Part shown: positions 18,901-22,500 of the stretch, in pieces
How positions within the stretch are numbered: position 1 is the stretch's first letter
Layout of the letters: each line of letters starts with the position of its first letter
Assembly: GCA_001586965.3 (NCBI GenBank)
Contig: LUCW03000154.1
Location: forward strand, 2,501-25,000
Length of the DNA stretch: 22,500 nucleotides
Reading direction: 5' to 3'
Origin: Sphaeroforma sirkka
Lineage: Eukaryota; Opisthokonta; Ichthyosporea; Ichthyophonida
Notes under the pieces: model-generated
Told to the model about the DNA's origin: nothing
The model's database searches: none
The model's input: only the letters and a program-made list of their open reading frames with translations
Position numbers and translations under genes: made by a program

Positions 18901-21574
18901 GATTACAGTGGTGGATGTATGTTGAGTGTGTTATTACATTGATTGCATGTATGGGTGTTGGTTGTGGTTAGAGTGGTGAATATATGTTGAGTGTGTTATT
19001 ACACTGATCGCATGCATGGGTGTTGGTTGTGGTTAGAGTGGTAGATGTATGTTGAGTGTGTTATTACATTGCTCGCATGCATGGGTGTTGGTTGTGGTTA
19101 GTGTGGTGGATGTATGTTGAGTGTGTTATTACACTGATCGCATGCACGGGTGTTGGTTGTGGTTAGAGTGGTGGATATATGTTGAGTGTTGTCACATTGA
19201 TTGCATGCATGGGTATTAGTTGTGGTTAGTGTGGTGGAAGTATGTGGAGTGTGACATTGCATTGGTCGCATGCATGGGTGTTGGTTGTGGTTAGAGTGGT
19301 GGATGTATGTTGAGTGTGTTATTACATTGATTGCATGCATGGGTATTAGTTGTGGTTAGTGTGGTTGAAGTATGTGGAGTGTGACATTGCATTGGTCGCA
19401 TGCATTTGGTGTTGGTTGTGATTACAGTGGTGGATGTATGTTGAGTGTGGCATTACACATGTGTTTTGGTTATGCTCAGGCCGTCTTTAAATCATCGTAT
19501 CGTTTGGTTGTCTTACGTATGGTTAGCTGCCACATTTGACACCCTGACAGTTGTAGCTGCCACGACTATACTACACCTGCAAGGGTGGTTACGATGGGGT
19601 GGTCACGAATACACGAATGCCCACGAGCACGTGACACTGTAGTGGGTCATACGGTTTATATATCACCTGCATATCACTTCTATTAATCTATACTACAGCC
19701 ACGCTCAGATTCAACACGTGTGTCACACTGTAGTGGGTCATATGGTTTATATATCACCTGCATATCACTTCTATTAACCTATACTACAGCCACGCTCAGA
19801 TTCAACACGTGTGACACTGTAGTGGGTCATAAGGTTTATATATCACCTGCATATCACTTCTATTAACCTACAGTACATGCACGCTCAGATTCAACACGTG
19901 TGACACTGTAATGGGTCATACAGATTATATATCACCTCCATATCACTTTTATTAACCTACACTACATGCACGCTCAGATTCAACACGTGTGACACTGTAG
20001 TGGGTCATATGGTTTATATATCACCTGCATATCACTTCTATTCACCTATACTACAGGTACGCTCAGATTGAACGCGATACTATTGAGGAGTACATTGACA
20101 AGACATCGTCCGACGACTGCAGTAAACTGCTTAAGGGCTGGTCCGAAGAGTTTTTCTCGTCCTGGGCTAAAGGTGCGTGTGCATGTATCTGAGCTAGAAT
20201 ACAACAGATTGTCTGTTCTTATGGGGTTGTGTCATAGACTGGACTTGGGTAGGCTAGTGAAGTATGCAGTAGCACCTGTCACCTTGAGTTTAGAACCGGT
20301 TGGCCCTAAGGGGTCATTATGATATAGGTAACCCTGCCGATGATTGGGCTTGTGTAGGCTAGTGAAGTATGTAGTAGCACCTGCCACCTTGATATTAGGA
20401 ATGGTTGACCCTAAGGGGTCCTTAAGATATGGGTAACCCTGCCGATGATTGGGCTTGTGTAGGCTAAGTATGTAGTAGCACCTGCCACCTTGATATTAGG
20501 ACCGGTTGGCCCTAAGGGGTCAGTATGATATGGACTTAACCTCTTGTGATCAGCGTTGCACTGTTTTATACTGGCTTTGGTGCTATATATATTGCGTTGT
20601 TGGCAAATATTGCATCTCCCGTTCTGCCCTGAAAGAGAGTATGAGATTTGTAACTATGTGACAGGTCACTCTACCATAGGCTTTGGCTATACTATAATCA
20701 AAATAGTTCTAACCCTTGCTTAGGTTCAGCTATTTATAACTATGAGATAATTAGCTATGTGATAGGGTCACTCTACCGTAGGCTGTAGTTGTACTAAAAT
20801 CAACAGGCTTGCAGCCCTTGCTTAGTCTCAGCTATTTATAACTATGAGGTTGTTGGCTATGTGATAGGGTCACTCTACCATAGGCTGTAGCTATACTACA
20901 ATCAACAGGATTGCAGCCCTTGCTTAGTCTCAGCTATTTATAACTATGAGATTGTCAGCTACGTGAAAGGGTCACTCTACCATAGGCTTTAGCTATACTA
21001 TAATCAACAGGGTTGCAGCCATGGCTTAGTCTGAGCTATTTTCGGAATAGCTGTACAGACAACTATCTCCCTTCTAAATATGTCATGCACGATCGCAATA
21101 CGCGATGCGTTTGGCCAGTATGGAAGCTAGCTTCATCTGAGCAAATGTCATCATGCATCTTTACGGATTCAACCCTACACCCTCTATAGCCGTCTCCATA
21201 CAAAGTCACACCCCATTCTATTTCTAACCTGTACACATGCCATTCTATGTCTAAGCTGTACACATGCCATTCTATGTCTAAGCTGTACACATGCCATTCT
21301 AATTCTAACCTATACACATGCCATTCTAATTCCAACCTGTATACATACGTCGTGTTCTGTCTTTGTACCACCAGAGAATAAGGACACTGCGTTTCTCAAC
21401 AGTGAGATAGGCCAGCGGTACATACCTGTGTTTAGAGCACTCCGTTTAGAACACGTTATAAACGCCATCGAACATCTCGGCAAGGTGGAGACGGATGCGA
21501 TCATATCCAGGGACTGGGTGCAGGCCGCTGTCTATAACTGGTGGGATATGTTTGGTACCATCGAGTATCTATGA
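15580..21574 (+). CDS. GMCL1: Germ cell-less (GMCL1)-like BTB-BACK protein (6 exons, 392 aa)
   Basis: Exons are 15580-15942, 16162-16191, 16491-16643, 18267-18593, 20067-20172 and 21375-21574; together they give 1179 nt, exactly 393 codons. The product starts MGQYMS, which fits an N-myristoylation signal (G2, S6). A bipartite-type basic signal follows (LKRSR, acidic spacer, KKRR, about residues 52-76). The BTB domain spans roughly 90-205 (TSEYMFTQLFENGVGSDVCI; DPNIDVAALSTCFASMYGD; ASATLLQLDNVLDRC). A BACK-like region follows (QRLVASSALWVFTVELDVYS), then FLNSEIGQRYIPVFRALRL, matching the human FLETEQGKPFVSVFRHLRL segment. Known homologues are nuclear-envelope CUL3 adaptors; fly Gcl promotes germ-cell fate by degrading the receptor Torso. 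The role here is inferred. The protein ends about where homologues begin their C-terminal domain. Confidence 0.93.
15943..16161 (+). other. GMCL1-like intron 1 with a two-copy repeat
   Basis: A 219-nt GT-AG intron. Two diverged copies of TTGTACGTT...TAGT-CTTAGTG-AGTA occur about 72 nt apart (near 15975 and 16047). Confidence 0.7.
16162..16191 (+). CDS. GMCL1: GMCL1-like exon 2 (30-nt microexon)
   Basis: Ten codons (YLGPSETLSE) lie between acceptor TTTCCAG (ending 16161) and donor GAG/GTAGTC (16192), phase 0 at both ends. They fill the gap between HSWHLHK and FFDCMFSG, where human GMCL1 has HKIYLCQSGYFSSMFSG. The YL-x-x-S core supports the assignment. The exon is too short to stand without its neighbours. 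Confidence 0.75.
16192..16490 (+). other. GMCL1-like intron 2
   Basis: A 299-nt GT-AG intron. This is the only intron of the gene in which no tandem repeat was noticed. The minus-strand open frame across it and exon 3 (16316-16621) is a shadow of the exon. Confidence 0.7.
16491..16643 (+). CDS. GMCL1: GMCL1-like exon 3 (central BTB domain)
   Basis: There are 51 codons, phase 0 at both ends, acceptor CAAAG and donor CTG/GTACGT. The peptide FFDCMFSGRWADDSDSNVTL continues into IDDPNIDVAALSTCFASMYG. It aligns with human SGYFSSMFSGSWKESS and IPDQNIDVEALQVAFGSLY. The last bases and the donor are duplicated in tandem just downstream. Confidence 0.93.
16625..16736 (+). repeat. 56-nt tandem duplication spanning the exon 3 end and its donor
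   Basis: Two copies (16625-16680 and 16681-16736), each carrying TTACTGTGGATGGTCTG/GTACGTATGT. They differ at only a handful of positions. The first copy contains the true exon 3 end. Use of the second donor would read through an in-frame TAA, so the first must be the working one. Confidence 0.9.
16964..18041 (+). repeat. 14-unit minisatellite, exact 77-nt period (intron 3)
   Basis: Unit starts fall every 77 nt at 16964, 17041, 17118, 17195, 17272, 17349, 17426, 17503, 17580, 17657, 17734, 17811, 17888 and 17965, with no length change. Each unit reads roughly AGTGGTGTTGCTTTGTAGTG, then ATG-CATGTATGT, CATTCATAGATTAACGG and ATGCTACATGATA. The array makes up about two thirds of the 1623-nt intron 3. 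Confidence 0.95.
18267..18593 (+). CDS. GMCL1: GMCL1-like exon 4 (end of BTB, BACK region)
   Basis: Acceptor ATTCAG ends at 18266, and 109 codons follow in phase 0. The peptide begins ISLVASATLLQLDNVLDRC, equivalent to human VVAILAAACMLQLDGLIQQC. It ends LVASSALWVFTVELDVYS plus LCCMWMY, equivalent to LIGSSNLFVMQVEMDVYT plus ALKKWMF. The donor is TAT/GTAGAG at 18594. The reading frame stays open to 18641, but that extension lies in the minisatellite and does not match the family. Confidence 0.92.
18581..19460 (+). repeat. 14-unit, 63-66-nt minisatellite seeded at the exon 4 donor (intron 4)
   Basis: Unit starts are about 18581, 18647, 18712, 18777, 18842, 18908, 18973, 19038, 19103, 19168, 19231, 19296, 19361 and 19427. 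The first unit includes the last codons of exon 4 and the true donor. Later units repeat TGGATGTATGTTGAGTGTG or TGGAAGTATGTGGAGTGTG and then GCATGCATGGGTGTTGG. The sense strand is strongly GT-rich. Confidence 0.95.
19631..20078 (+). repeat. 89-91-nt minisatellite carrying copies of the exon 5 acceptor (intron 4)
   Basis: Units start at about 19631, 19722, 19811, 19900 and 19989. Each contains TGACACTGTAGTGGGTCATA, a TATATATCACCTGCATATC core, and ends with CTACAGCCACGCTCAGATTC or a close variant. The last occurrence of that end (CTACAGGTACGCTCAGATTG) is the genuine exon 5 acceptor and first codons. Confidence 0.93.
20067..20172 (+). CDS. GMCL1: GMCL1-like exon 5
   Basis: The acceptor CTCAG ends at 20066 and the donor AAAG/GTGCGT starts at 20173, phase 1. 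The peptide IERDTIEEYIDKTSSDDCSK continues to LLKGWSEEFFSSWAK. It lies at the position of the human segment after WMFLQL, which is variable in the family. A second possible acceptor (CTACAG, 20056) would break the frame with exon 4. Confidence 0.85.
20241..20535 (+). repeat. About three 105-nt units (intron 5, first array)
   Basis: Units start near 20241, 20346 and 20451. They share GTAGGCTAGTGAAGTATG, AGTAGCACCTGCCACCTTGA, and a GGTTGGCCCTAAGGGGTC segment. The third unit has a short deletion. Confidence 0.9.
20654..21045 (+). repeat. Four 102-nt units (intron 5, second array)
   Basis: Units start near 20654, 20755, 20857 and 20959. They share GGTCACTCTACCATAGGCT, CAGCCCTTGCTTAGTCTCAG and TATTTATAACTATGAG. 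The array is separate from and unrelated to the 105-nt array just upstream. Confidence 0.92.
21214..21348 (+). repeat. Five 27-nt units just before exon 6 (intron 5, third array)
   Basis: Exact 27-nt spacing (21214, 21241, 21268, 21295, 21322) of CATTCTATGTCTAAGCTGTA plus CACATGC and variants. Because 27 is a multiple of three, the opposite strand reads as a nine-residue repeat peptide (HVYRLELEW-like). That frame lies inside an intron and is most likely meaningless. Confidence 0.93.
21375..21574 (+). CDS. GMCL1: GMCL1-like exon 6 (last coding exon)
   Basis: Acceptor ACCAG ends at 21374; the split Glu codon (G+AG) is followed by NKDTAFLNSEIGQRYIPVFR and ALRLEHVINAIEHLGKVETD. The frame stops with TGA at 21572-21574 after WWDMFGTIEYL. 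Human GMCL1 has FVSVFRHLRLQYIISDLASA and then WFAML before continuing for over 100 residues. No such continuation is seen here. Confidence 0.92.
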
Positions 21575-22343
21575 CACGCCCAAGCACCTCACTGATTGAG
21601 CCATACAGTTGCAATGTACACATGCGTGGGTGCTACCATTGTGGTGTGGTTGTTGTCTAGATTGCCTGATAGCATGTACGCGTGCATACATTCTATCTGA
21701 TAACATGTACCTGCGACACAGGACTATGCCGTCTTCTACATACGCCGCACTGTACGTAGTACTGGCGGCAGATGCGCACAGTGGTGGGTGACTACCTGTT
21801 GCCAATTGATCATGGCAGGATATATTTAGCTGTTCATGACACGATATATCTAGCTGTTCCGTGTGATTCTACTTACCACAATAATATACGGGGATGGTTG
21901 ATGGGCATTAGAATATGTCCTAAAATTCTGGTACAAATGTTTACACCCACTTTTCTGCCGCAGAAGTGTTGGTAATATGCATGTGAGTTGTCGTCGTATA
22001 CTAGCTTTCATCGTCAAGAATTTAATGTTGTAGTATGTTAGCTTCCATCGTCAAGATTGTAATGGTGTGGTAGCGCCAACTGAATATACCCAGAACCAAG
22101 CTAATTCAGAGTTGATACCTTTGTTTGTCAACAATATATTATATACGTTCAATTAGAATATGGTATGTTTTCCACGTAATGATACAGTTGATGTCTTTGT
22201 TTGTCTAATATATATATATATATATATATATGTACATATATATATATATCTACGTTCAGTCAGAATGTATAGCACGTTTCCACTCAATTATACAGTTGAT
22301 ATTGTATGCAACACATTCCCAGGGTTTGCGCCGATATTAAAAC

Positions 22344-22349
22344 AATAAA
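22344..22349 (+). terminator. Poly(A) signal AATAAA (candidate 1)
   Basis: Canonical hexamer about 770 nt after the GMCL1-like stop codon. One of two candidates. Confidence 0.4.
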
Positions 22350-22460
22350 ACACTATAGAAGGTGCAAAACTGATTATGTAGGTGTGTATCGATAAATTAA
22401 ACACAAGCTCGTCTCACGGATATAAAACGCAAATCAATAAGACAGCTATCAGTGATGTGC

Positions 22461-22466
22461 AATAAA
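22461..22466 (+). terminator. Poly(A) signal AATAAA (candidate 2)
   Basis: Canonical hexamer immediately followed by GTGCGTGTC, which would serve as a GU-rich downstream element. It is the better-supported of the two candidates. Confidence 0.45.
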
Positions 22467-22500
22467 GTGCGTGTCCGGATATTACAGTACCACACATACA

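Larger units (their letters stand above)
21575..22500 (+). other. Downstream flank / likely 3' UTR of the GMCL1-like gene with small duplications
   Basis: No coding sequence recognised. Short tandem duplications occur throughout: a 24-nt pair at 21819-21866 (GATATAT-TAGCTGTTC), a 37-nt pair at 22003-22076 (AGCTTTCATCGTCAAG), and two to three diverged copies of a TACGTTCA...GTTTTCCACGTAAT...ACAGTTGAT unit around 22100-22305. TA runs lie at about 22208-22250. Confidence 0.6.

Noticed and set aside
18425-19340. Minus-strand His/Asn/Thr-rich frames
   Set aside because: Antisense translation of the 65-nt minisatellite and exon 4.
21063-21371. Minus-strand frame with a repeated HVYRLELEW-like peptide
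   Set aside because: It comes from the 27-nt minisatellite inside intron 5; the period happens to be a multiple of three.

Overview
This is a eukaryotic nuclear window: genes are split by GT-AG introns, the non-coding DNA is repeat-rich, and AATAAA poly(A) signals are present. Two protein genes can be read exon by exon on the + strand. The first (10217-13019, five exons) is a SERBP1/HABP4/Stm1-type RGG protein, a ribosome-associated RNA-binding factor. The second (15580-21574, six exons) is a germ cell-less (GMCL1) homologue, a BTB-BACK adaptor for CUL3 ubiquitin ligase. A GMCL1 gene with an animal-style N-terminus (Met-Gly myristoylation signal, then a basic nuclear signal), next to an Stm1-like SERBP1 N-terminus, suggests an early-branching animal or a unicellular relative of animals. 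The species cannot be named from the sequence.

Layout. 1-7100 is AT-rich and gene-poor, with A/T homopolymers, TA microsatellites (the largest at 4324-4772), patches of cryptically simple sequence built on GACT/GTCC-like words, and an inverted repeat (2311-2503). 7101-7544 is an unrecognised 147-codon open frame that may be a first exon or a decayed gene. 7545-10216 is intergenic and holds a small telomere-like inverted patch at 9341-9396. 10217-13019 is the SERBP1-like gene. 13020-15579 is its 3' UTR plus intergenic DNA with diverged tandem duplications. 15580-21574 is the GMCL1-like gene. Its downstream flank, with two poly(A) signals, runs to the window end.

The most striking property is how the GMCL1-like gene's introns are built. 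Introns 1, 3, 4 and 5 all contain tandem duplications, and introns 3, 4 and 5 consist largely of different minisatellites (unit lengths about 77, 65, 89, 105, 102 and 27 nt). Several arrays begin on a splice site: the exon 3 end with its donor is duplicated (56 nt), the exon 4 donor seeds a 14-unit 65-nt array, and the exon 5 acceptor has four upstream look-alikes in an 89-nt array. The 77-nt and 65-nt arrays also carry higher-order repeats. This fits intron growth by tandem duplication across exon-intron boundaries.

Other points: the SERBP1-like exon 1 changes reading frame inside a C-rich run, which is a real frameshift or an assembly error. The GMCL1-like protein stops before the C-terminal domain of its homologues. 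No tRNA, rRNA, CRISPR array or autonomous transposon could be supported.
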